DNA of 64,000 bases. It comes from Cryptomeria japonica. Taxonomy: Eukaryota > Streptophyta > Pinopsida > Cupressales > Cupressaceae. Of the stretch, positions 46,841 through 61,112 are shown one piece after another; the first letter of the stretch is position 1; every line of letters starts with the position of its first letter. The notes under the pieces are model-generated. The model was not told the origin of the DNA and ran no database searches. It saw only the letters and a list, made by a program, of their open reading frames with translations. The position numbers and the translations under genes are program-made. Where the stretch lies: positions 463,662,072 to 463,726,071 of the forward strand of contig NC_081406.1 of assembly GCF_030272615.1 (NCBI RefSeq), given 5' to 3'.

Positions 46841-47740
46841 TTTAGGTGTGATTCACTTTTTCTATCAACACCTCCCATTGAGTCATATTGTTGGTGCTCG
46901 AGGATCTAAATAGGCTCTGTTGACCTCAAACATAACATTTCTTACATTCAGAAACAAAATCTTGTGGCATTCAATGATATCACCTTTTCACTTGTATTTT
47001 CACAATATCTAACAACTTCTATCCTCCTTCCATGTTTTGATCTATGGACTTTTGAAATACTCTTCCACTCAATTTTAATTTTCTCAACTCACACACATAC
47101 CATATTCTCCTTAAACTTCATACTACCTCAAGATCTATAAAGACAACTTCAAATTGGACAACACAAAACACCTTCAACAACTATCTCTTCATCTTTTGAT
47201 CTACAAACTTTAGATATGGCCTCTAAAGAAGCTTCTCTTCTGCACCTTTCTTTTACTATCTCCTTTCTTTACAAAAGTATTCTCCACTTTAACTTTGATC
47301 TCCTTTTTGCTTAGAAATGACTCCACCTCTTGCTAGTGGTCAACTAACTCATCAATCTCTATGATCTGCACTTTTGCTTGTCTACATCACCAAGTTCATT
47401 TAACTCTCAGCCTCTTTTCAACAACAGATGTAAATATCCTTTCTTGTGAATACAAAAATTCAGTGACTCCTCTTTTCCTAGACTAGTAGAAAACTAGCAT
47501 TATCCTTATGCCTTTGGGTTCCCCTTTTTCTATTCTTTATTTCCTTATATAATCCTCATAGACATGACAATTATTATTCTATTTTATATCCTTTTCCATG
47601 ACTTTTCTTCTTTTTGGAACCAGTGGGTTTTCTCTTCAGATCAACACTACCAATGATGGCTTGAGCTTTATTAAGGGTAGAAGATTTCTCCATATTTTTC
47701 TGGTTCTACAGGCAAGTAAACCATCAACTCTGTTACCAAA
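46841..47740 (-). repeat. Array internal block 4, with a deletion of about 190 bp
   Basis: 900 bp. TTCCTTATATAAT is joined directly to CCTCATAGACATGAC near 47552, skipping unit sequence present in the other blocks. The primer-binding site is decayed (plus-strand ACTCTGTTACCA at 47728-47739). Confidence 0.8.
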
Positions 47741-48213
47741 TGTTGAAAATAGAGGGAGAAACAAAAATGAAAATAAAGAGACTTTATATTGATTAAAAAA
47801 AACATTACAGCTGATATATGAATTCTTTACTTCTTACATTCTGACTCTCATAAAACACTATGCTTCTCATAGACAACTCTTCAGAAATGGACTCCTAAGA
47901 GAGTGCTTGGAAAAATACAAAGTCATGCATTATATAGAAAACTAGCTTATGTGGTGGATAGGGAACAAGCATTAAAAAAATGTAATTCAAACCATCGATA
48001 ATCCAAGTAAAATCTACAGATGGTACAATATGCATGTTGGAGGAATTAAGATGACAACCTTTCAAATCTTGAGCGAGATCTGTTTGAGTGCCTTGTCTTT
48101 ATAGTTGAGATATTTTCTTGGAGGATACGAAAGATTTGGAATTGATAAAAGCAGGTGCAACTATTAATGTGTATATGGTGCATTTGAGCGTAGTTGAGAT
48201 TGCATATCCAACA
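47741..48213 (-). repeat. Array LTR copy 5
   Basis: 473 bp, TGTTGAAAATAGAGGG to ATATCCAACA. Confidence 0.85.
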
Positions 48214-48287
48214 TTCAGGTGTGATTCACTTTTTCTATCAACACTTCCCATAGAGTCACATTGATGGTGCTTGAGGATCATAAACAT
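48099..48287 (-). CDS. Shortened copy of the conserved array ORF, copy 5
   Basis: 62 codons with an altered start (MFMILKHHQC), then the same DSMGSVDRKSESHLNVGY core and SSKKISQL end. Unknown product. Confidence 0.25.
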   Translation of the reverse strand: MFMILKHHQCDSMGSVDRKSESHLNVGYAISTTLKCTIYTLIVAPAFINSKSFVSSKKISQL

Positions 48288-49263
48288 AATGTTGTGGCAT
48301 TTAATGATATCACCTTTTCACTTTTATTTTCACAATATCTGACAACTTCTATCCTCGTTCCATGTTATGATGTATGGACTTTAGAAATACTCTTCCACTC
48401 AATTTTGATTGTCTCAACTCACACACATACCATATCCTTGTTAAACTTCATTCTACCTCAAGATCTATAAAGACAACTTTAAACTAGACAACACAAAACA
48501 CCTTTAATAGCTATCTCATCATCTTTTGATCTACAAACTTTAGATATGGCTTCTAAAGAAGCTTCTCTTCTGCACCTTTATTTTACCCTCTCCTTTCTTC
48601 ACAGAAGTATTCTCATCTTTAACCGTGATCTCCTTTTTCCTTACCAATGACTCCAACTCTTGCCAATGTTCAACTAACTCAGAATCTCTATGATCTACAC
48701 TTTTTCTTGTCTACATAACCAAGTTCATTTAACTCTTTGCCTCTTTTCAACAGAAGACATAGATGTCCTTTCTTGTGAATACAAAAATTCAGTGACTCCT
48801 CTTTTCTTGGACTACTAGCAAACTGGCAGTATCCCTATGCCTTCAGGTTCCTCTTCTTGTGTTCTTTATATCCTTATACAATGACTCCAATCTTTAGAAG
48901 CTACGACTTCATCTTGATTTTTTTGTGGTCACTTTTAAACTCTCCTTTTACCCATCCCTGCCTTCTATCTCATCTCTTGGTAAAGACAATAAATCTTCAC
49001 CGATTTGATAGCACATGTGTTTGAAACATAGCTTGCAAACAAACAATAGCAACGATCTCCACTTTGATCTCCAAATCATCATAGACATTACAATTTTTTT
49101 TCTATTGCATAGCCTTTTACATGAATTTTCTTCTTTCTAGAACTAGTAGGCTTTCTCTTCAGATCGACACTCCCAATGGCGGCTTCAGCTTTAGCAAGGG
49201 CAGAAGACTTCTCAAAATTCTTTTGGGTCTACAAGAAAGCAAACCATTGGCTCTGATACCAAA
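48214..49263 (-). repeat. Array internal block 5
   Basis: 1050 bp; lacks about 40 bp around 48280, where the start of the 70-codon ORF is lost. Its primer-binding site (plus-strand GGCTCTGATACCA, 49249-49261) is a perfect match to TGGTATCAGAGC. Confidence 0.85.
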
Positions 49264-49739
49264 TGTAGAAAACAGAGGGAGCAACAAAAATGAAAATAAA
49301 ATCAGAGTTTATATTAATCAAAACAAAACATTACATCTGATATATGAGCTCTTCAACTGTTACATTTTGAATCTCATCAAACACTCTACTTCTCATAGAC
49401 AGCTCTGCAAAGATGGAGTACTAAGAGAGTGCTTGGTAAATTACAAAGTCGTACATTATATAGAAAACTAGCTTCTGTGGTGGACATGGAACAAGCATTA
49501 AAAAAGTGTATTTCAAACCACCCATAATCCAAGTAAAATATACAGATGGTTCAATACATAGCTTGTAGTAATTAATATGACAACCTATCAAATCTTGGGC
49601 AAGATCTATTTGAGTGCCTTGTCTTTACAGTTGAGAGATTTTCTTTGAGGATATGAAAGATTTGGAATTGACAAAAGTAGCTGCCAATATTAATGTGCAT
49701 ACGGAGGATTTGAGGGTAGTTGAGATTAAATATCCAACA
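49264..49739 (-). repeat. Array LTR copy 6
   Basis: 476 bp, TGTAGAAAACAGAGGG to ATATCCAACA. Confidence 0.86.
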
Positions 49740-49837
49740 TTCAGGTGTGATTGACTTTTTATATCAACACCTCCCATAGAGTCACACTGTTGGTGCTCAG
49801 GGATCTCAATAGGCTCTGTTGGCCTCAAACATAACAT
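49625..49837 (-). CDS. Conserved 70-codon ORF of the array, copy 6
   Basis: MLCLRPTEPIEIPEHQQC... ending SSKKISQL, nearly identical to copy 1 (38022-38234). Product unknown. Confidence 0.3.
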   Translation of the reverse strand: MLCLRPTEPIEIPEHQQCDSMGGVDIKSQSHLNVGYLISTTLKSSVCTLILAATFVNSKSFISSKKISQL

Positions 49838-50833
49838 TTCTTACATTCAGAAACATAATTCTGTGACATTCAATAATATCACCTTTTCACTTGTATTTTC
49901 ACAATATCTGACAACTTTTATCTTCCTTCTATGTTCTGATCTATGGAATTTAGAAATACTCTTCCACTCAATTTTGATTGTCTCAACATAGACACATACC
50001 ATATCCTCCTTAAACTTCATACTACATCAAGATCTATAAAGACAACTTCAAACTAGACAACACAAAACACCTTTAACAACTATCTCTTCATCTTTTGATC
50101 TACAAACTTTAGATATAGCCTGTAAAGAAGTTTCTCTTCTACACCTTTCTTTTAGTCTCTGCTTTGTTCATAAAAGTAATCTCCTCTTTAACTATGATCT
50201 CATTTTTCCTTAGCAACGACTCCACCTCTTCTCAGTGGCCAACTAACTCAACGGTCTCTTTGATTTGCACTTTTGCTTATCTACATCACAAAGTTCTTTT
50301 AACTCTCTTCCTTTTTTCGACAACAAACGTAAAATGTCCTTTCTTGTGAATACAAAAATTTAGTGACTCCTCATTTCTTGGACTACTAGCAAACTGGTAG
50401 ACTCACTATGCCTTCAAGTTCCCCTTCTTTTGTTCTTTATTTCTTTATACAATGAATCCACTCTTTAGAAGCTATGACTTCATCTTGATTTTTTTGCGGT
50501 CACTTTTAAACTTTTCTTTGACCCATCATTGCCTTCAATCTCATCTCCCAGGAACAATAATCAATATTCACTGATTTGGCAGCACATGTGTTTGAAACAT
50601 ATCCTGAAAACAAACAATAGCAATGATTTCCACTTTGATCTCCAAATCCTCATAGACATGACAATTGTTCTTCTTTTGCAAAGCCTTTTCCATGACTTTT
50701 CTTCTTTCTAGAACCAGTAGGCTTTCTCTTTAGATTGACACTCCCAATGATGGCTTCAACTTTAACAAGGGCATAAGACTTCTCTAGATTCTTTTGGTTC
50801 TATAGGCAATTAAACCATTGGCTCTGATACCAG
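49740..50833 (-). repeat. Array internal block 6
   Basis: 1094 bp, complete. Its primer-binding site is plus-strand GGCTCTGATACCA at 50820-50832, again matching TGGTATCAGAGC. This is the block nearest the 5' end of the array. Confidence 0.85.
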
Positions 50834-51306
50834 ATGCAGAAAATGAAGGGAGCAACAAAAATGGAATAAAAACAGTTTATATTAATCAAAACAAAATATT
50901 ACATCTGATATATGAGCACTTCTGCTCTTACATTCAGACTCTCATCAAACACTCTACTTCTCATAGACAACTCTATAGAGTTGGACTCCTAAGAGAGTGC
51001 TTGGAAAAATACAAAGTCATGCGTTATACAGAAAACTAGCTTATGTGGTGGATTGGGAACAAGCATTAAAAAATGTATATCAAACCACCCATAATCCAAG
51101 TAAAATCTGTGGATGGTACAATACACAGGTTGGAGCAATTAAGATGACAACCTTTCAAATCTTGAGGAAGATGTGTTTGAGTTCCTTGTCTTTATAGTTG
51201 AGAGATTTTCTTGGAGGATACGGAAGATTTGGAATTGACAAAAGAAGTTGCCAATATTAATGTGCATACGAAGGATTTGAGGGTAGTTGAGATTACATAT
51301 CCAACA
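50834..51306 (-). repeat. Array LTR copy 7 (outermost 5' LTR)
   Basis: 473 bp. Repeat identity stops exactly at ATATCCAACA, so the minus-strand LTR start is TGTTGG. This sharp edge defines the LTR 5' terminus. Confidence 0.85.
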
Positions 51307-54600
<3,294 letters not shown>

Positions 54601-56233
54601 TATTGGATTCATTCATAAAGTGTTTCTGTATACCTTTCTCATGTATGCTTCTGCCTCTATGTGTATTGCCACCCATGTGTTCATCCATGGATGTTCTTTG
54701 TATCTTATGCAATTGTTTTATGTACTTTCAACATGAATTCTTTTTGTTTTGAAAGAATGCCCCTTATCTTACATGTTTCAACGTGATTGAATATGCTTAG
54801 TTATTCCATGAGTATGCTTTATGAGTACTTATAAATGGGGTGATTGTTTTAAATCACCTAGGCCCTTCTTTTTGCAAACATGGGTTTCATACTCCTAATA
54901 ACATGTGAAGGACAACATAGGGATTACTGAAACATGACGATACTATGAAAATCTATAGGATGGAAGAATGTGTAAGAGTAACATAGGAAGGAAGAATGTG
55001 TAAGAGTACAATTACTCAAACCATTAGGTGATAATATAAGAACTTGATGAGCATAGAGATTTTGCCCATAAATCATCATAAGAGGAGAAAGAAAACATGT
55101 TGAGAATGCAGTCAGACAAAGATAACATTAGCCATGTTCAATTTATTCATGATATATTTAATACCAATCTACCACCTAAGCTTACCAATACGTCAATATC
55201 CAATCATAACAATCTATATGGTTATAGACTGTACGACACGAAGGAGTGATACCAAACTTAATTAATTGAGATCTTATTCATTACCCACCTCTATTAGGTA
55301 ACTATGATGTCAGTAACATTCACGCTGCCCACTGAAATTTCTCATTGACTAAACATTTTCCAATATTAATACATACTCTTTATGGATGTTAAGATTAAGC
55401 CAAGTTATTATTATTAACTTCTCATGTTGTCATCTAGGTCAAACATCTTGCACATTCTCTAATTAATACAACCTCTACATTTTGGGAAATTTATCCCTCT
55501 AATTGGGGATTCAGACATATTCATCCAACAAATTATAAATCAATATATTTAGACATATCTCATATATGTATTCCTCTCATGAACAGTATGTAATGATAGA
55601 GTAAAATCATCATTTGTGGTTTCCTTACAATAACTCTTGCAATCAAAAGTAATACTCAAAAACAGTAGTTATCATTTCACAAACTGCTTATCACAAATTG
55701 TTATGTTCAAAATTTGTACCAAGCGTGACTGAACATAATCATCTGCCATGATATCAAACCCCTTTACAAATGTTATAGCATTTTATCATCTCTCGAGCAA
55801 TGGTGTTAGGCTACAACTACCATACAAAACAACAATATTTAGTGAACAAATTTCTAAGGGCCCCATTCTATAAGGAATAGTCAGCATGATAATCTCACAA
55901 TTAAGGTGTTAGGCTACAACTACCATACTAAAGCTCTATAATTTGTTTATGTAAGTTTTAAACTAAGTCTATTTTCTTCTTTGTTTCAGTATGCTAGTGT
56001 TCTTCAACATTTTACTTGGCAGAGATGAATATTTATGCTGATTTAAATAATAAATCATTTTTACTTTGAAAATTTTCTTTGCTTCTCATTGATCTGTGCT
56101 TTTTGAGTCATGGATACTTGAGACTTTTGTTTATTACAATACATCCATCATTCTATGCTTTTTTATGTAGATCATTGTGGATTTCTCATTTATCTTGAAA
56201 AAGCCTCTAAATTATTTTGATTTCTTTTCTCAG
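54601..56233. other. No gene seen; upstream flank or intron of the BRAT1-like pseudogene
   Basis: No exon resembling the BRAT1 N-terminus was found. Two copies of GTGTTAGGCTACAACTACCATAC occur at about 55804 and 55907. The pseudogene's first exon is either further left beyond the LINE or lost. Confidence 0.5.
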
Positions 56234-59200
56234 GTGCATAAAACTGCTGGTCCTTCGAATCAGACAGAGAGCATGAACGTGCAGGTAACCGATAGAGTTC
56301 TCAGCTGCTCTTTCCAAGAAATTTGTACTCGTTACGTTGTCAAATATGTAGGCATCTTTCATGATTAAATTTGTATGCTGAAGTTGCTTATATTGGCAGT
56401 CACATATGTCCACTCCACCTCATTCTACAGGAAACAGGACAAATTTTGTCAATTTAGAGGATTATGAAATAGATAACATAGACACAGAGGATGTAGATCT
56501 GATGGTAGGATTTTCTCCAATCTCCATTGCTTCTGGTTTTTGTGAAGATATAACTTCTCTTACCCAATACTTTGTTGCATAATATTATAAGTTTGGGTAT
56601 CAATGGCTGCAGAGACAAACATATCAGCCATCTACTATTAAAGTTGAGAATAACCCTAGCCAGGATGAGCAGTCCAGTCCAATGCAAGAGAAGACAACAA
56701 GAGATACTATATCTTTGCCATGGTGAGAAGGACTTCGGCCTCGAAAGTCAACCATCTGACATTCTTCTCAAGATTATGAAGACTAGAAATGCACAGAGGA
56801 GGAAGATGACAGAAATAAAGCGGAGGCTAGGGATGAAGGAGAGGAAGATGAAGTTGATGAAGTTGAGGAAGAGGGTCTGGAGGGTAAAGAACAAGAAGGA
56901 AGGAGATGGTATGCTCTCCGAAATCAGACTGAGGCGAGGAGGTTTTCTCTTGAAAAAGAAGAAAAGCAATGACTGCAGTCTCCACCATGTAAAGTACTGC
57001 ATAAAGGAATGGGAATAAAAAATGCACATGATGCGAGATGAGGTGGCTCAAGGGCGGAAAAACATCGTTATGCACAAAGAGTTGATGATTCAGATGATTC
57101 TCTTCTTGTGGATGAGATGGATCGGGGTCTTGTTGGTTCATCATCATGGATGCATGTGGGAAATACAAACGTTGGTCAGCAATGGGTTTGTGGCGGACTT
57201 GACATGCATAATGCAACTGCATGGGGTTTGAAAGTTGCAGCATCTAGATGGGGACACCAAGGTGATATGTTTGGTTATGGAGGTGTAGGTGCACAACCTA
57301 TTGAGCCTAGTTCAAAAGGTAGAGCTGACATTCAACCGTTGCAGGTTGATGAAACAGTGAGTTTTGATGATATTGGAGGGCTTTCTGACCACATTGATGC
57401 ATTGAAAGAAATGGTTTTTTTCCCTCTTCTCTATCCTGATTTCTTTGCAAATTATCACATCTCTCCTCCAAGGGGAGTCTTATTGTGTGGTCCTCTGGGA
57501 ATTGGAAAAACATTGATTGCAAGGGCTTTAGCATGTACAGCTTGCAAGGCAGGACAGAAAGTAAACTTTTACATGTGAAAGGGAGCTAATGGGCTGAGCA
57601 AGTGGGTTGGGGAAGCTGAACAGCAACTGAAATTACTATTTGAAGAAGCACAAAGGAACCAACCATCCATAATATTTTTTGATGAAATAGATGGTCTTGC
57701 CCCAGTGAGGTCTAGTAAACAAGAACAAATTCACAATTCTATTGTATCTACGCTTCTTGCTCTAATGGATGGTCTAGATTCTAGAGATCAAGTAGTGCTT
57801 ATTGGAGCGACAAACAAGATTGATGCTATTGATGGACCTCTTCGCCGGCCTGGTCGGTTTGATCATGAGTTTGTATTTTCCTTACCCTATTGTAAAGCAC
57901 GAGCTGAGATATTAAAGATCCACACAAGAAAGTGGAAGAATCCTTTATCAGAGGAATTAAGAATGGAATTAGCAGCAGCTTGTATGGGGTATTCTGGTGC
58001 TGATTTAAAAGCTTTGTGCACAGAAGCTGCAATTAATGCTTTCCGTGAGAAATATCCTCAAATATACACTAGTGATGATAAGTTTGTCATAGATTTGGAT
58101 TCTGTGAAAGTAGAGAAGCATGATTTCTTGGAAGCTATGTCTACTATTACTCCTACTGCCCATAGAGGTGCAATAGTATAGTCAAGGCCATTGTCCCTAG
58201 TAATAGCTCCATGCTTACAAGGACATCTAAAAATAATCAGTGATTATATTTCTGACATCTTCTACGTAGTGGCCAAGGGTGATAAAAAAGATTCGCTGAA
58301 TGACAGTTCTCGCCATCTTGCCAAGTTACTTGGATTTCCCTATGGTTCTTCCATTCCATTTGTTTACAGACCAAGACTTCTACTTTGTGTGAAGGAGGGT
58401 GCTGGCTTGGTACGGTTAGAAATTGCTTTCATAGATGTTTACACATCTATAACATGAGTCTGTTTTTTAAAACTTTTGAATTTGCTGGCTTCTAATCTAG
58501 CTACATTTTTGAATGATGCTATATTTCTAGTTTTCTTACTAGGATCACATTGGCTCTGCAGTTTTACATGAATTAGAGAGGTTCCCTGTGCATTGTCTTG
58601 GGCTTCCATCACTTTTGTCCGACCCAAGTGCATGGACCCCTGAGGAAGCACTAGTACACATTATGGGAGAAGCAAGGAGGACTACTCCTTCTATCTTGTA
58701 TCTGCCTCAACTTCAACTTTGGTGGGAGACGGTGTGTATATCATTACATTAGTACACTTATACTTTTAAAGCTCTACGCCTTTGGGAGACGGTGTGTATA
58801 TCATTACATTAGTACACTTATACTTTTAAAGCTCTACGCCTTTGGGATTTCTTGTTATATATTTGAAATCGCTTTGTTTTTATTGCTAGAGCTTCCTAAA
58901 ATGACTATATATCTGATTTTGTTTGTTTCACTGAGCTTCATAGGCCCATGATCAACTAAGAGCTCTTCTACTATCTATACTGGAAGAATTGCCATCAGAC
59001 CTTCCTTTATTACTTCTTGCAACCTCCTCTGTACCGTCTGATGAATTGGATGGAGAAGCTGCATCCTTGTTTGGTCATCGCTATATGTATGTATCAAGGA
59101 CATCATTGTCTTAGTTTTTGTATTTTTTCTGCTTGTTCAAGATTATGCTAAGGCATGTGAATCCATTCTGTATAGCATTGAGTACTAGGTACCTCGTTAG

Positions 59201-60944
59201 CTTCTGACTCTGTATAAATTGAATTTGTCATTGAATTGAGTGTACATGAATTCGATGGTAACTGGTACACCTTGAATGCATTGCAAATTTTATTTTGGTT
59301 TAGTATAATAGAAGGTAAAATCCTGAATGGATTACATTCTTTTGCTTTATGTGCAGTTACCAAGTAGAAAAACCATGTTCAGATGACAGGTGTAGATTCA
59401 TCTCGCAACTGGTTGATGCTGTTCTTACTATCCCTGATCAACAAGTAGTAATTACTCCTAAAAAGAATGTTTCTAATCCTGAACTTCCAAAGGTACCAAA
59501 AGCAGCAAGAGGACCAAGTGAAACTGAGCTACGTGCCAAGGTAGAAGCAGAGGAGCATGCTATTCGACGACTCTGAATGTGTCTTCGGGATGTTTGCAGC
59601 AGGTTTTGTAGTGATGCATCAATCATTATTTGATTCATTTGTTCAGGATGTGTTTACCAAGTGAAACTTAATTTTGAGTGCTTATATGTATCCACATACA
59701 ATGTGCAGACTTCTATATGAAAAACGGTTCAGTGTCTTCCATTACCCTGTCATGGATGAAGACGCTCCTGACTATTATGCAATAGTTCAAAATCCAATGG
59801 ATATCACTACTTTACTGCAGCGAGTAGATAATCGACATTACTTGACATGCTCAGCATTCCTGCAAGATGTGGAACTAATTCCAGCCAATGCAAAAGTAAG
59901 CATGATTGGACATGCCTATGATCCTATCAGCTTTATGGGGTTGAACAAAAATTTGTTTTCCATTCATTCCTGATAATAACTATCATTAGTTTTGCATAAC
60001 AGGAATATAATGGTGATGACTACAATGGAGCTCGAATTGTCAGCAGAGCATATGCACTAAGGGATGCGGTATGGTTAAACATGCTAATAATAGAGACATA
60101 CAGTAATCGAAGTTCAAATGTTTTATGTCAAGTAGTAAGCATTTATTGCTCACTTTGCTAATCCTTGTCTTACGCATAATCAGATTCTTGGCATGCTTTC
60201 CCAAATGGATCCTGCACTAGTTGCCTTTTGTGATAAAATTGCTGCTCAGGGTGGGCCAACTCGTTTGTCAGAGGATTCAACTACAAATCTTCCTTCGAAT
60301 CCTGTTGCTCAACCAGTTCATATTACAAGAGCAAGTGAATGCTTACACAACGTTCAGCCTGATATGAATGTATCTCAAAGTTACGAGGTCTTGAAGCGCT
60401 CAAAGCAGAATAGTGATCCTGATCAAGGTGGAATTATGCTTTGCACCATGCTACTTGTAATCCTTTTTTATTTTTGATATTTAGAATTAGAAGCACAATT
60501 GTATTGAAATTCTCAGAATGTGTTTTTTCTACAGGTAAAGTTGTGGCTGGGGACTCTGATCCATTTGCTGAGGAAAGATCGCAACCCATGGAGATTGATA
60601 CTCCTGGGCAGAATACTCTAAAATCAAAATGTCTTTATGGTAGTGTGACAAATGAGGCATTTAAAGGTGTGCAGCAATGTGAGGCAAATAATCAAGAAGA
60701 AATAATGAATCAACCGGAACGCAAATCCTCTTCCAAAGTGCCAATAAGCAATCACTTGGCAGAACAGATTGAATCAATAGAAGATAATTTTGTGAAATGT
60801 ACCGAAGGTTATGGAATCTCAGAACTTGAAAGACTTTATGCTCTAATTTGTCGAAGGGTGATATCCTTAGCAGATGCGAACAAACCTACAATTATTAAAT
60901 TCTTGAAGGACTTCTCATCTGATGAAAGCAATTTTCATAGATAG
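56234..60944 (+). pseudogene. BRAT1: BRAT1/ATAD2-like bromodomain AAA ATPase pseudogene, ten exons
   Basis: Exons, all with GT-AG introns: 56234-56284, 56400-56504, 56613-58409, 58543-58731, 58944-59086, 59357-59602, 59709-59895, 60003-60068, 60184-60427, 60535-60944. Order and sequence follow Arabidopsis At1g05910 (BRAT1, a nuclear acetyl-histone-binding anti-silencing factor): NLEDY, acidic tract, DDSDDSLLVDE, AAA1 (Walker A at 57489-57512 reads GPLGIGKT for GPPGTGKT; Walker B FFDEIDG; RRPGRFD), a weak second AAA, and a bromodomain (59709-60230). Frame is kept across all exons, about 1145 codons, yet stops lie at 56724, 56757, 56784, 56970, 57039, 57576, 58179 and 59574. Several stand where Arabidopsis has Arg or Gln. 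The N-terminal exon was not found. A functional gene with sequencing errors is unlikely. Confidence 0.9.
58723..58847 (+). repeat. Perfect 60-bp tandem duplication over an exon-intron junction
   Basis: 58723-58782 repeats exactly as 58783-58842, and five more bases match. The unit starts TGGGAGACGGTGTGTATATC and so duplicates the splice donor of the exon ending at 58731. Confidence 0.95.
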
Positions 60945-61112
60945 TTTTGTAACCGAATGTCCTATGAAGTGTTTTTGGGGCTCTAATTTGTCGAGGGGTG
61001 ATATCATTGAAAGATGTGGACAAAACTATGGTTTTTAAATTTTTGAAGGACATCTCATCCGATGAAAGAAATTTTTAAAGAGAGTTTTGTAACGGAATGT
61101 CCTATGAACTGC
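60840..61112 (+). repeat. Tandem duplication (about 139 bp) of the last exon end and 3' UTR start
   Basis: GCTCTAATTTGTCGAAGGGTG (60840) to AATGTCCTATGAAGTG (60972) recurs, diverged, from 60979 to 61112. It follows the stop codon at 60942-60944, so the frame is unaffected. Confidence 0.9.

Larger units (their letters stand above)
37680..51306 (-). mobile_element. Head-to-tail array of a small non-autonomous LTR retrotransposon: seven LTRs, six internal blocks
   Basis: A unit of about 1.57 kb repeats along 13.6 kb. On the minus strand each LTR begins TGTTGGATATG and ends TTTTCTACA or similar, followed by TT and a TGGTATCAGAGCC-like primer-binding site (clearest at 49248-49261 and 50821-50832, as GGCTCTGATACCA on the plus strand). 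LTR starts on the plus strand: 37680, 39230, 40794, 46365, 47741, 49264, 50834; ends: 38136, 39700, 41268, 46840, 48213, 49739, 51306. The internal blocks have no pol, so the element needs another's enzymes. There is no matching target duplication at the outer ends. A gypsy fragment breaks the third internal block. Alternating LTR and internal blocks sharing LTRs is what unequal recombination between LTRs produces. Confidence 0.88.

Noticed and set aside
37680-51306. Plain satellite DNA or CRISPR-like array
   Set aside because: Units are about 1.57 kb and contain LTR borders with primer-binding sites, so a retroelement origin is the better explanation. No short spacers exist.
56572-57018. 148-codon plus-strand ORF overlapping the BRAT1-like exon
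   Set aside because: It is an out-of-frame reading of the acidic region of the pseudogene. The frame matching BRAT1 is the other one.
56613-59602. Stop codons removed by RNA editing (U-to-C)
   Set aside because: All stops would be repaired by U-to-C, but such editing is known from plant organelles, not from nuclear mRNAs. Missense changes at the ATPase site also argue for decay.
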